64,000 bases of DNA from Kineosporia succinea. GTDB lineage: Bacteria > Actinomycetota > Actinomycetes > Actinomycetales > Kineosporiaceae. Position 1 is the stretch's first letter. Each line of letters begins with the position of its first letter. The notes under the pieces are model-generated. The model made no database searches, had not been told where the DNA came from, and saw only the letters and a program-made list of their open reading frames with translations. The stretch covers positions 5,887,241 to 5,951,240 of the forward strand of contig NZ_JAUSQZ010000001.1 of the NCBI RefSeq assembly GCF_030811555.1, written 5' to 3'. This document shows positions 41,640 through 48,670 of the stretch, one piece after another. A program made the position numbers and the translations under genes.

Positions 41640-41752
41640 CTAGCCGACGGTGCCCCGAGGGGTGGGGGGAGTGGGGACATCCCCCCTGGGTTCCTCGGGC
41701 GCCGGTCTGCGTTGGCGACCAGGGAGCGCGGGTTCAGTCCGGCGCCCGAGGA
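41640..41752. other. Candidate cos/pac site and late promoter region
   Basis: 231 bases between HNH and small-terminase genes carry no gene. They hold a perfect 14-bp inverted repeat, TCCTCGGGCGCCGG (41692-41705) with CCGGCGCCCGAGGA (41739-41752), and GGGGGGA (41664-41670) with TCCCCCC (41680-41686). HNH next to the small terminase is typical of cos phages. The cut positions cannot be read. Confidence 0.4.
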
Positions 41753-41761
41753 GTCTGAGTG

Positions 41762-42154
41762 TTATGCGGCGTTCCATCCGCCGGGTTGTGCGTGCCCGGT
41801 GTGGGATGAGTGGCATGGGTGGCAGAGCGGCCGTCCGTGTCGCGGGTCGTCGGGGTTGAGCTTGGAGTCGACGAGTTCGCGGCGGGAGAGCGGCCAGTGG
41901 TCGGCGACGGTGGCCTTTAGGGTGCAGGGTCCGACGTGCCTGTTGGTTGGTGCGGTGCAGCCTTCGCAGGCGCACATGCCGCCGTTCTTCTTCAGCACGG
42001 CGGCGCGGAAATCGTTGCGGTGTCTGCGTCCGTAGCCGCGTTGTGTGGCGTTGCCGCGGGCCATGTCTGCTGCGGCCTTGCAGTCGGGGCAGCGGCCGGA
42101 TCCTTGGAAGACGTTGGGGCAGCCGGGCTTGGAGCAGACGGACCAGCGGGCCAT
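41762..42154 (-). CDS. HNH endonuclease
   Basis: 130 residues from ATG 42154. N-terminal CSKPGCPN and CPDC, then CACEGC and VADHWPLSRRELVDSKLN, and CHPCHSSH. The DH, N and final H make an HNH/betabetaalpha-metal site with zinc-binding cysteines. HNH proteins beside the terminase take part in DNA packaging cleavage at cos. Confidence 0.85.
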   Translation of the reverse strand: MARWSVCSKPGCPNVFQGSGRCPDCKAAADMARGNATQRGYGRRHRNDFRAAVLKKNGGMCACEGCTAPTNRHVGPCTLKATVADHWPLSRRELVDSKLNPDDPRHGRPLCHPCHSSHTGHAQPGGWNAA

Positions 42155-42156
42155 GG

Positions 42157-42255
42157 TCAGACGGCTGGCTGCGAGTGCTGAAACAGCAGCAGCCCGACAG
42201 TGAGCATGGCGATCGAGAGCAGGCAACAGACGACGAATGCTTGCCCGCGTTCCAT
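42157..42255 (-). CDS. Small membrane protein in lysis cluster
   Basis: 32 residues from ATG 42255 (TGATG with previous stop). One hydrophobic helix (FVVCCLLSIAMLTVGLLLF). Possibly a spanin-like or antiholin peptide; size is too small to decide. Confidence 0.5.
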   Translation of the reverse strand: MERGQAFVVCCLLSIAMLTVGLLLFQHSQPAV

Positions 42256-42377
42256 CAGGCCTTCCACGTGTAGTACGCGCCGATGATGGCGACAGCCCAG
42301 ATGGGCGCGGAGATCAGCAGTCCCAGCACGAGGCCACGGAAGAACCGCGGCTCGCGAGACCGCGGATCGGCGTCCAC
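42255..42377 (-). CDS. Small membrane protein in lysis cluster
   Basis: 40 residues from GTG 42377, overlapping the holin stop by one base. Basic N-terminus then one membrane helix (GLVLGLLISAPIWAVAIIGAYY). Could be an antiholin or second holin. Confidence 0.5.
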   Translation of the reverse strand: MDADPRSREPRFFRGLVLGLLISAPIWAVAIIGAYYTWKA

Positions 42378-42655
42378 TAGAGGATGTGCGTACCGGCGTC
42401 GGGGTCGTCGGTGGGCTCGGCGACGGTGACTTCGGGCACGAGCGATGCAGTGCCGTTGGATGCGGCTCCGGCGGACGCGACGGACGTGAGGAGCGACAGG
42501 ACGGCACCACCGAGGCCGAAGCCGAGAGCGTCGACCCAGGGCACGGACCAGACGTCGATGGCGCCGGCTCCGAGCGCGAGGATGGTCGACTGGGCGGCGG
42601 TCTTGGCGGATCGCTCGGCGGCGTCTCGCCAGAAGGTGCGGGTGAAGGTGGCCAC
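42377..42655 (-). CDS. Holin, phage r1t type
   Basis: 92 residues from GTG 42655 with AGGAG 6 bases upstream. TFWRDAAERSAKTAAQSTILALG is the hallmark start of the r1t holin family, followed by a second helix (GFGLGGAVLSLLTSVASAGAAS) and an acidic C-terminus. Holin lesions release the M15 endolysin. Confidence 0.85.
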   Translation of the reverse strand: MATFTRTFWRDAAERSAKTAAQSTILALGAGAIDVWSVPWVDALGFGLGGAVLSLLTSVASAGAASNGTASLVPEVTVAEPTDDPDAGTHIL

Positions 42656-42668
42656 GATGTTCTCCTGG

Positions 42669-43235
42669 CTAGTCGGCGGGTGGCCGCTGTCGTGGCGGCC
42701 TGCGTGCTGGCGGCTCGTGCATTTCGAGGCCCGCCTTGGCGATGAGCGCCCATGCGGCCTGGGCCCACGTACGGAGCTCGGTGAGTTCGGAGCGGGTGTC
42801 GGCGAGCTGGTCGGTGAGTTCGGTTTCGCGTTGCTGGGATCGTTCGCGGTCTGCTTCGAGGCGGTCGATCCTGAGCGCGAGCGAGTCGATCTGCCGGCGG
42901 GCTTCTTCGAGGGAGTGGTCTTGGCGCCCGAGTTGCTGCGCCTGCCGGTCGATCTGTTGTTCTTGCCGCTCGATCTGCGCCCTGTACGGCTCGATGAGCG
43001 ACAGCGCGGATCCGGTGAGCGTTGCCGCCGCGTTGGCCCAGGCGCCGTCTCCGCTGGCTTGGGAGGCGCGGGCGTCGGCGGCGGTTTTACGGCGGGAGAA
43101 CCAGGCGCCGAGGATGGTGGCGAGGACGCCAGTGGCTCCGGCAGCAACGAGGAGTCGGATGATCAGGTCTGAGAGGCTGCCGGTTTCGGCGGGCGGAGCG
43201 TCTGCGGCGAGGTAGGCAAGATCCGACAGGTGCAT
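42669..43235 (-). CDS. Membrane-anchored coiled-coil protein
   Basis: 188 residues from ATG 43235. One N-terminal membrane helix (IIRLLVAAGATGVLATILGAWF), a long coiled coil with Gln/Arg repeats (RQEQQIDRQAQQLGRQD), and a proline-rich C-terminus. This design fits a lysis accessory or i-spanin-like protein. Family not known. Confidence 0.6.
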   Translation of the reverse strand: MHLSDLAYLAADAPPAETGSLSDLIIRLLVAAGATGVLATILGAWFSRRKTAADARASQASGDGAWANAAATLTGSALSLIEPYRAQIERQEQQIDRQAQQLGRQDHSLEEARRQIDSLALRIDRLEADRERSQQRETELTDQLADTRSELTELRTWAQAAWALIAKAGLEMHEPPARRPPRQRPPAD

Positions 43236-43681
43236 CAGGTCCCGCTTTCGCCAGAGCCCCCAAAGTGCCGGCGTGCGGCCCTCAGCTTCCGTGTGACTTG
43301 CACGAGCCGCGTCATTGCGGCTCCTGCGATTCCCCCATGGAGGATCGCGGTGGGTACGCCGCGCCTGCCGAGTTCGAAGGCCGCGAGGGCGTAGATGGCG
43401 CCGCCGAAGAAGAGCGCGACGAGCCCGACGCGTTTGATCTCGACGCCAGTGAACGGGTTGCGCCACATGAGCCCGGCGAATGCGACTGCACCGCCGAGCG
43501 CGTAGAGCGTCGCCCAGATGCACGCCAGAGTCGGGGATAGGCTCTGCCGGATGCTCGAGGACGATCCGAGGCCGGTGAGGATGCTGATGCCGAGCGCTGA
43601 CGTGGACAGCAGGACGGTCGCCTCGAAAGCGTTGACGGGGCCTGCGGGTCGCGGCGCGAGGGTCTTCGCGAACCGTCTCAC
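43235..43681 (-). CDS. Multi-pass membrane protein
   Basis: 148 residues from GTG 43681. Three to four membrane helices (ATVLLSTSALGISILTGL, LACIWATLYALGGAVAFAGL, VGLVALFFGGAIYALAAF) and a basic C-terminal tail. GTGA overlap with the previous gene. Probably part of the lysis cluster. Confidence 0.6.
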   Translation of the reverse strand: MRRFAKTLAPRPAGPVNAFEATVLLSTSALGISILTGLGSSSSIRQSLSPTLACIWATLYALGGAVAFAGLMWRNPFTGVEIKRVGLVALFFGGAIYALAAFELGRRGVPTAILHGGIAGAAMTRLVQVTRKLRAARRHFGGSGESGT

Positions 43682-44082
43682 TGGGGGAGCCTGCGCAGGC
43701 CTACCGCGAGGACGATGCAGGAGCCGGCGAGCATCCCGTACGCGAATGGTCCGGTGGCTGCGGCGGTAGGGATCTGCATAGCCGCCTGGGCCAGGGAGAG
43801 CGCGAAGAACATGAACCAGACGCCCTCCGCGAAGAGGGTCGCACTCAGGGTCCGGTAGTGCGCCTTGCCGAATGTCGCCCACAGCACGATGAGCCCGAGG
43901 ACGACGAGAGCGCCGCCCCACGTGTCCTGCTCTCCGGGCAGCGCGCGGGCTGTGTTGAAGCTAGGCCCGCCGAACCGTTCCTTGCCGCCGAGGACGAGTC
44001 CCGCCCCGAGCAGGAGGCCGCCAAGTCCGAGGACGCCGGCGACTCCCTGCACGATCCAGCCGAGGGCGAGACGCTGGGGCAT
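43678..44082 (-). CDS. Multi-pass membrane protein
   Basis: 134 residues with four predicted helices (IVQGVAGVLGLGGLLLGAGLVLG; WGGALVVLGLIVLWATF; LFAEGVWFMFFALSLAQAAM; FAYGMLAGSCIVLAVGL). Lies between endolysin and the next membrane gene, so a role in lysis is likely but not shown. Confidence 0.65.
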   Translation of the reverse strand: MPQRLALGWIVQGVAGVLGLGGLLLGAGLVLGGKERFGGPSFNTARALPGEQDTWGGALVVLGLIVLWATFGKAHYRTLSATLFAEGVWFMFFALSLAQAAMQIPTAAATGPFAYGMLAGSCIVLAVGLRRLPQ

Positions 44083-44084
44083 GG

Positions 44085-44855
44085 CTACTGCTTGGCGCCG
44101 GGCGGGTTACCCGTGGCCTTGGCGAGCGCGGCTTTGATGTCGTTGATGCCAGCGGTGACGAGCTTGTGCCGTGCGCCGTCGTTCTGGATCTGCTGGTCCT
44201 GGTTGAGCTCGACGTTCGACAGCGCACCGACGATGGTCATGTCGCGCGCGGGGGCGTCGTCATCGTTGACCTTCTGGTTGGGCACCATCCGGTCGGTGAG
44301 GAGCATGTCGCGGATGCCGGCCAGGACGAGCTTGGCGGACTGCTCAGCGATGGCCTTGCGGTCTTCGGGGGTCACGTCGTCCTCCTGGGTGAGTCGCCGG
44401 ATCTTGTCTGCCGCCTGACGGACGGAACGCTCGCCAGCGACGACCTCGAAGTGCATGTCGTCGACGACGGTGGAGAAGTCGCCGCCCCAGCGGATGACTC
44501 GGTCGCCTCGGTCGTCGGTGATGTCGGCGAGGATTCGGCGGAGCGCGCGGACCTGCTTGGCGGTGAAGGTGCCTCGCTTGCCTCGGACGTGCCTGAGGGC
44601 GTTGAGGTCCCAGGCGGTCGCGCTCGCATGGCAGGAGATTGAGGTGGTCGAGCCGCGGACGTTGCGGACGGCGTAGGACCAGTCGTCGAGGACGGGGCCG
44701 TGAACCTTCTCGACCTCGCGATCGAAGCGGGTGATGAGGTATTCGCCGATGACGGCGACGTCCCGGTTGGCTGCGGCGAAGGACCCGCCGGCTGCCGTGA
44801 ACCAGATGAGCTGGCCGCGGTCTCGGACGGTCCATCCGTTGTAGGACGTCGCCAT
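44085..44855 (-). CDS. Endolysin, M15-type L-alanyl-D-glutamate/D-Ala-D-Ala peptidase
   Basis: 256 residues with GGAGGG before ATG 44855. SCHASATAWDLN (His76, Asp83) and DDMHFE (His135) form the metallopeptidase site of VanY/M15 enzymes, with RWGGDF between. The C-terminal 100 residues are a separate helical domain (AAIAEQSAKLVLAGIRDML, QDQQIQNDGARHKLV) likely for wall binding. It cuts the peptide part of peptidoglycan. Confidence 0.85.
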   Translation of the reverse strand: MATSYNGWTVRDRGQLIWFTAAGGSFAAANRDVAVIGEYLITRFDREVEKVHGPVLDDWSYAVRNVRGSTTSISCHASATAWDLNALRHVRGKRGTFTAKQVRALRRILADITDDRGDRVIRWGGDFSTVVDDMHFEVVAGERSVRQAADKIRRLTQEDDVTPEDRKAIAEQSAKLVLAGIRDMLLTDRMVPNQKVNDDDAPARDMTIVGALSNVELNQDQQIQNDGARHKLVTAGINDIKAALAKATGNPPGAKQ

Positions 44856-44883
44856 TTTGGCCCTCCTACGTGTTGGGCATGGG

Positions 44884-44958
44884 GGGCCGGGACAGGATTC
44901 GAACCTGCGACCTTCGGCTTATGGGGCGGACGAGCTGACCTAGCTGCTCTACCCGGAC
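44884..44958 (-). tRNA. tRNA with CAU anticodon (Met-like), degenerate
   Basis: On the minus strand GTCCGGG pairs with CCCGGCC (6 of 7), D stem GAGC/GCTC, anticodon arm TCCGC-CCCATAA-GCCGA (one C:C mismatch) with anticodon CAT, T arm GCAGG-TTCGAAT-CCTGT. Position 33 is C where U is nearly universal. CCA is not encoded exactly. It lies 28 bases upstream of the endolysin ATG. Confidence 0.75.
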
Positions 44959-44963
44959 ATGAC

Positions 44964-45000
44964 GGAACCCCCTCGCCACGGGGGTTAACGAGGGGGTTCC
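44964..45000. terminator. Hairpin terminator between early cassette and tRNA
   Basis: GGAACCCCCTCG (44964-44975) pairs perfectly with CGAGGGGGTTCC (44989-45000) across a 13-nt loop. It lies between the HTH gene ending at 45093 and the tRNA; there is no T-run on the minus side. Confidence 0.6.
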
Positions 45001-45092
45001 GAGTTTGATTGCTCGCGGGGGGTGTTCACCTACACGAGTCGCATGTTGAAGGTGACAGTACACACTCCGTTGCCACCTGTCACGTCGTCCGG

Positions 45093-45317
45093 TCAGCTGG
45101 CGACGCGTTCGGGCTGACGTTCACTCGTCCAGCGGCCTTTGCGCTTCCCTAGGCGGCTTTCGCGTTCAGCCACGAGCAGGTGTTCCTCCTGGACGTACCG
45201 CATCCCGGTGATGGGTTCGAACGTTGCCACGAGCATCTCCTGCCGAATCCACCGCCGGATCGTCTCGGGCGTGCGATGGACCCGCTGAGCGGCCTGGTCG
45301 ATCGTGTAGCAGATCAT
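45093..45317 (-). CDS. Small MerR/AlpA-like helix-turn-helix protein
   Basis: 74 residues from ATG 45317. YTIDQAAQRVHRTPETIRRWIRQEMLVATFEPITGMRYVQEEHLL is a winged HTH of excisionase/MerR type (helix 2 at AQRVHRTPETIRRWI, wing at GMRYVQEEHLL). Basic C-terminus. Possibly a transcriptional regulator of the late operon or an Xis-type protein. Coupled to the upstream gene by ATGA. Confidence 0.7.
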   Translation of the reverse strand: MICYTIDQAAQRVHRTPETIRRWIRQEMLVATFEPITGMRYVQEEHLLVAERESRLGKRKGRWTSERQPERVAS

Positions 45318-46132
45318 GCGGGCACCTCGTCTTCTTCGCGTTCGGCCATCTCTTCGAGGACTCTCCGCGCGTGCCAGGCGTAGAGGTCTTCGGCGATGGT
45401 TTCCTTGCATGTGCGGCACGAGATGACAGCCCGTCCCATGAATGCCTGCGGTGCAGTGCGTACGAGCGAGAGCATGTCGCAGGCCGGGCACGGGGTCGGC
45501 AGATAGAGCGGGCGTTCCTCGTCGGGGTACCGCTTGAGTGCGGCGCGTACGACGTCGCAGAGTTCGGTGACCATCTCGCCGGACCACTCATAGATGCACG
45601 CCCGGTCGAGGTGCGTCGAGATCCTGCCGGCCATCGTCGCGGCGGAGTGGGCATGCTGGGTCGAGATGCCCTGCAGGCGTTTCCCGGCGACGTACGCGGT
45701 CGGCATGTAGGGCGACAGGTCGAGCTCGTCGGTGACGGTCTCGTGCCAGTCGGCGAGCGACGCGTACAGGCGGTCCGCGGTGTCGACTGCGTCAAGGTTG
45801 AGCGGTGCCGGAGAGTGCTTGCCCGCAGCCCGCGGCATGTCGTCTCGTCGGACTGCCCCTGGTTCGACGCATGCCCGGAGCCACTCGATCAGGTCGGGGA
45901 TCTTCCCGACGGCCTCGGTGAGCCGGCCGTGGCAGTGGATGCAGAGCTGCCCGACGTGAGCGAGACGCGGCGAGCAGCCTGTGCATTCATCGTCGTGCTG
46001 GTGCTGCTCGTAGCAGCCGCCCTCAACTGAGCATGCGTACACGCCGTCAGCGCCCTGGTGACAGTCGCACGAGCAGGTGCGCTGCAGGTGCCGGCGGGGG
46101 ACGACGCAGCCGCGGATGCAGTGGAGGCTCAA
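45314..46132 (-). CDS. Large cysteine-rich (zinc-binding) hypothetical protein
   Basis: 272 residues from TTG 46132. N-terminal clusters CxC and CxxC (CSCDCHQGADGVYACS, CTGCSP, CIHCHG) and C-terminal CPACD and CRTC form at least two zinc ribbons flanking a helical middle. The role is unknown; it may bind nucleic acid. Confidence 0.65.
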   Translation of the reverse strand: MSLHCIRGCVVPRRHLQRTCSCDCHQGADGVYACSVEGGCYEQHQHDDECTGCSPRLAHVGQLCIHCHGRLTEAVGKIPDLIEWLRACVEPGAVRRDDMPRAAGKHSPAPLNLDAVDTADRLYASLADWHETVTDELDLSPYMPTAYVAGKRLQGISTQHAHSAATMAGRISTHLDRACIYEWSGEMVTELCDVVRAALKRYPDEERPLYLPTPCPACDMLSLVRTAPQAFMGRAVISCRTCKETIAEDLYAWHARRVLEEMAEREEDEVPA

Positions 46133-46398
46133 GCGAGGACCGCCGGGTGGTCAACGCGCCCGAGGAATTCGAGGCATTGGCAGGCGCCGTGTCCATCGTC
46201 TCCCCCGACGGGCGTCCAAGACGGACAGACGGACGTGACCTCGGCGTGGTGGCCGCAGGGGTCGTTCTCGAAACCCTCTTCACAACCGCAACGTTCGGGG
46301 TCGTGGAAGCCTCGTGCTCGTCGCCCGCACTGGTCGCAGGCCAGGAACGGGTCGCCGAAGACCACGGTGACGTGGGTCCGGGTGTGCGTCGCGCTCAT
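46129..46398 (-). CDS. Cysteine-rich small protein
   Basis: 89 residues from ATG 46398 with CAGGAGAAG upstream. Several Cys pairs (CDQCGRR, CGCEEG, CGHH, CQC) suggest zinc binding. Overlaps the next TTG gene by 4 bases. Confidence 0.55.
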   Translation of the reverse strand: MSATHTRTHVTVVFGDPFLACDQCGRRARGFHDPERCGCEEGFENDPCGHHAEVTSVCPSWTPVGGDDGHGACQCLEFLGRVDHPAVLA

Positions 46399-46568
46399 CG
46401 CTTCTCCTGCTCGTTCTCCTGGCCGAGTTTCCTTGTGGCCGCTTTCTCCCACGCCCGCACTGGTCCGGATCGACGATCACGGTCAGCGCAGTGACGCCGG
46501 CATCCGCATCCGGGCCAGCGTGACCGACCGATCATCCGGGCCGTGGGGCCGAGATCCTTTGTCTTCAC
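46395..46568 (-). CDS. Small basic hypothetical protein
   Basis: 57 residues from GTG 46568, overlapping both neighbours by 4 bases. Basic, with CGCRRHC in the middle. No family. Confidence 0.5.
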   Translation of the reverse strand: MKTKDLGPTARMIGRSRWPGCGCRRHCADRDRRSGPVRAWEKAATRKLGQENEQEKR

Positions 46569-46921
46569 TGGCCCTCCGGTGCAGGCAACATGGGATGACG
46601 GGCGAACGCATCGGTGAGCATCGCCTTCAGTTCCGTTTCGTGCGCCTTCTGGCGACGAGCTCCTCGCAGTTCGCGGAGTCTCTGCTCTTGGCCCTCGATG
46701 CGCCTCACCCGCTGGATCCGCTTGTAGGCCCGGGACTGTGCGCGGGTCATGGGAATGGGTGGCCGGCGACTGATGCGGACGGGTACTGGCGTGGCCCAGA
46801 GAATGCCCGGGTCGCTGCGGAAGACGTCGCCCCAGTGGATTTCGCCAGCGAGTGACTGAGGGATGACCGAGCGCAGGGGGAAGCGTTCTTGTCGGGCCAG
46901 GCGGCGCTTTAGGGTGGTCAA
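46565..46921 (-). CDS. Small basic helical protein
   Basis: 118 residues from TTG 46921; no strong ribosome site. Helical and Arg-rich (AYKRIQRVRRIEGQEQRLRELRGARRQK). Family unknown. Confidence 0.5.
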   Translation of the reverse strand: MTTLKRRLARQERFPLRSVIPQSLAGEIHWGDVFRSDPGILWATPVPVRISRRPPIPMTRAQSRAYKRIQRVRRIEGQEQRLRELRGARRQKAHETELKAMLTDAFARHPMLPAPEGQ

Positions 46922-46926
46922 GGCGG

Positions 46927-46998
46927 TCAGCCGACCTCTCTATGACTCGCCCACGCCAGCAGGTCTGACATCAGCTTCGGCGCAGCGAGGTACGGCAT
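46927..46998 (-). CDS. Tiny ORF before early cassette
   Basis: 23 residues from ATG 46998 with GGGAG 7 bases upstream (APKLMSDLLAWASHREVG). Supported only by ribosome site and position. Confidence 0.3.
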   Translation of the reverse strand: MPYLAAPKLMSDLLAWASHREVG

Positions 46999-47062
46999 GC
47001 GGGCTCCCTGGGTGTGCACTGACGAGTGTCGGCAGTCTATGGCAGTCAAAAGGGCTTCTGTG

Positions 47063-47284
47063 TTAGCCCGCCTTGCGCAGGGTCTGACTGGCCTGCCTTC
47101 GCCCTAGTGCGACCTCGAAAGCGATGACCTCGTCGGGGTGCCAGTACCGGTAGCGGCCGATGAGGAATCCCGGGTGGACCTGGCCGGCGCGGATCCGGTC
47201 GCGCACGGTCTCTTCCTTCCGGACGGCATACCTCTCGCAGAGGTCGGTGATGTCCCAGAGTCCCTTGGGCTTCGGTCTGGCCAT
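47063..47284 (-). CDS. Excisionase-like helix-turn-helix protein
   Basis: 73 residues from ATG 47284. DITDLCERYAVRKEETVRDRIRAGQVHPGFLIGRYRYWHPDEVIAFE is a winged HTH like Xis/AlpA proteins. It diverges from the integrase gene, and repeats between them suggest shared control. Likely directs excision or regulates int. Confidence 0.7.
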   Translation of the reverse strand: MARPKPKGLWDITDLCERYAVRKEETVRDRIRAGQVHPGFLIGRYRYWHPDEVIAFEVALGRRQASQTLRKAG

Positions 47285-47321
47285 GTCTCACACCCGTCTT
47301 TCGCTCGTTTGGGCTCCTGTC

Positions 47322-47350
47322 GGGACGGTACGGGCTACCGTTGGGACGGT
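47322..47350. promoter_or_regulatory. Operator-like repeats between xis-like and integrase genes
   Basis: GGGACGGT occurs at 47322-47329 and 47343-47350, 21 bp apart (two helical turns). ACGGTA (47325-47330) and TACCGT (47336-47341) form an inverted repeat. Suits binding by the small HTH protein. Confidence 0.45.
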
Positions 47351-47379
47351 CAACTGCGCCGACGCGTGAGGGGTGTGTC

Positions 47380-48642
47380 ATGGGATCGGTCGAGACGCTG
47401 TACGACGGCAAGGGCAAGGTGCGCGGCTACCTGGCGCGCTGGCGTGACGAGGATGACCAGGGGAGAAAGAAGACGTTCCTGCTCAAGGACGGCCTCAGAA
47501 AGAAGGACGCCGAGAAACACGCCGAGGACGAGGAGCGCAAGAAGCGCATCCCTGAACCGCCGCCGACGCCAGAAGACCTGTGGGACAGGACGGTCACCGT
47601 CGCCGAGCTCGCGGGTGAGAGCATCACGCTGCGCGTCCCGCAGCTAGCCGAGAACACGATCTTGTGTATGCGCAGCAGGTGGCGCAATCACATCGTGCCG
47701 ACACAGCTCGGACGCACGCCAGCCTTCGACGTCCAATGGACCCAGGTGCAAACCTGGGCCAACGAGATGCGTGAGGGGAACTCGAAGGGCGCCGTAGAGG
47801 CGTGCCTTGGGTTGATCCGCCGCGGTATGGAAATCGCAGTGCGGGACAAGCGGATCCCGTCATCGCCCGCAGCGCACAGGATCTATATCGCAGGCGACGA
47901 GCCTCCCGAAGATGATCAGGCAGACGCGATCGTGGTGCTGGAAGTGCCTGAGGTGGCGTGCATCCTGGCGCACCTCGAAGGCGTGATGCGGCTGATTGCC
48001 ACGATCCAGGCGCACACCGGAGCGCGAGTACACGAGGTCCTAGGCCTGCTGAAGTCGGACATCGATTTGAAGCAGCGCGCGATCCGGTTCCGCAAGCAGG
48101 CGAAGAGCCGAACGCCGGGCGCCAGGGCCAAGCTCAAGACCGGGGCGTCGCGACGAGACGTCGTCATCGGCGCGGTTCTCGCCGGAGAGCTTGAGTCCTG
48201 GCTTGCTGACCATCCTGGAGACGGCTGGCTCTGCCTTCTGGACGGCGAGGCCGTGAAGTACGACCAGTACAAGCCGGCACTGGAGAAGGCCGCCAGGGAT
48301 GCCGCTCTGGAGATGGAGGCAGCCCAGCGAGAGCGGGTCGCGCGCGGGGAGGAAGACTCGGGCTGGGAGTTGTCGAGGCTCGCGCGGCTCGACGAGCTGG
48401 GCGAGATCCGGAGCCATGCTTTCCGGCACCACCATGCGTCCGTCCTGATCGGCATGAATGTGCCGCTTCTCGCGATCGCTCGGCGCCTGGGGCACTCGAC
48501 GATCGGTCAGATCGAGAAGACGTACGGGCATCTGATGAAGGTCGTGGACGAAGCGGTGCGGGATGCCGTGGACGGGGCTTGGAGGGGACACGTGGCGCAG
48601 CGTGCCCTGTCCGTGCCCTCAGCGCTGCCGCAAGTGCCCTGA
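47380..48642 (+). CDS. int: Tyrosine-type site-specific integrase
   Basis: 420 residues; ATG 47380 follows GAGGGG. An N-terminal arm-binding/SAM-like region (about 70-165) is followed by a catalytic domain with Arg216 (TGAR), His346-xx-Arg349 (HAFRH), Gly-His372 (LGHS) and Tyr382 (TYGH). All catalytic residues are present. It would integrate the phage at an attachment site; the integrase end lies 14 bases before the MFS start. Confidence 0.9.
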   Translation: MGSVETLYDGKGKVRGYLARWRDEDDQGRKKTFLLKDGLRKKDAEKHAEDEERKKRIPEPPPTPEDLWDRTVTVAELAGESITLRVPQLAENTILCMRSRWRNHIVPTQLGRTPAFDVQWTQVQTWANEMREGNSKGAVEACLGLIRRGMEIAVRDKRIPSSPAAHRIYIAGDEPPEDDQADAIVVLEVPEVACILAHLEGVMRLIATIQAHTGARVHEVLGLLKSDIDLKQRAIRFRKQAKSRTPGARAKLKTGASRRDVVIGAVLAGELESWLADHPGDGWLCLLDGEAVKYDQYKPALEKAARDAALEMEAAQRERVARGEEDSGWELSRLARLDELGEIRSHAFRHHHASVLIGMNVPLLAIARRLGHSTIGQIEKTYGHLMKVVDEAVRDAVDGAWRGHVAQRALSVPSALPQVP

Positions 48643-48670
48643 CCTGGGGTTTCCGATGATGGCCGACAAC
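48600..48670. other. Probable attR (prophage right junction)
   Basis: The integrase stops at 48642, and host MFS code resumes at 48656 (or slightly earlier) without its N-terminal residues. The crossover must lie close to here. The core cannot be defined without attL. Confidence 0.55.

Larger units (their letters stand above)
1..48655. mobile_element. Prophage with contractile-tail virion genes (left end outside window)
   Basis: A full set of virion genes is visible: HNH, both terminase subunits, portal, scaffold, capsid, connectors, tail sheath and tube, chaperones, tape measure, baseplate and fibres. Holin, endolysin and a tyrosine integrase are also present. The right border is placed just after the integrase, where a host MFS gene resumes without its N-terminus. 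No attL, repressor or replication genes are seen. Sheath plus gpJ/gp25 proteins indicate myovirus morphology. The presence of terminase and capsid argues against a tailocin. Confidence 0.95.
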
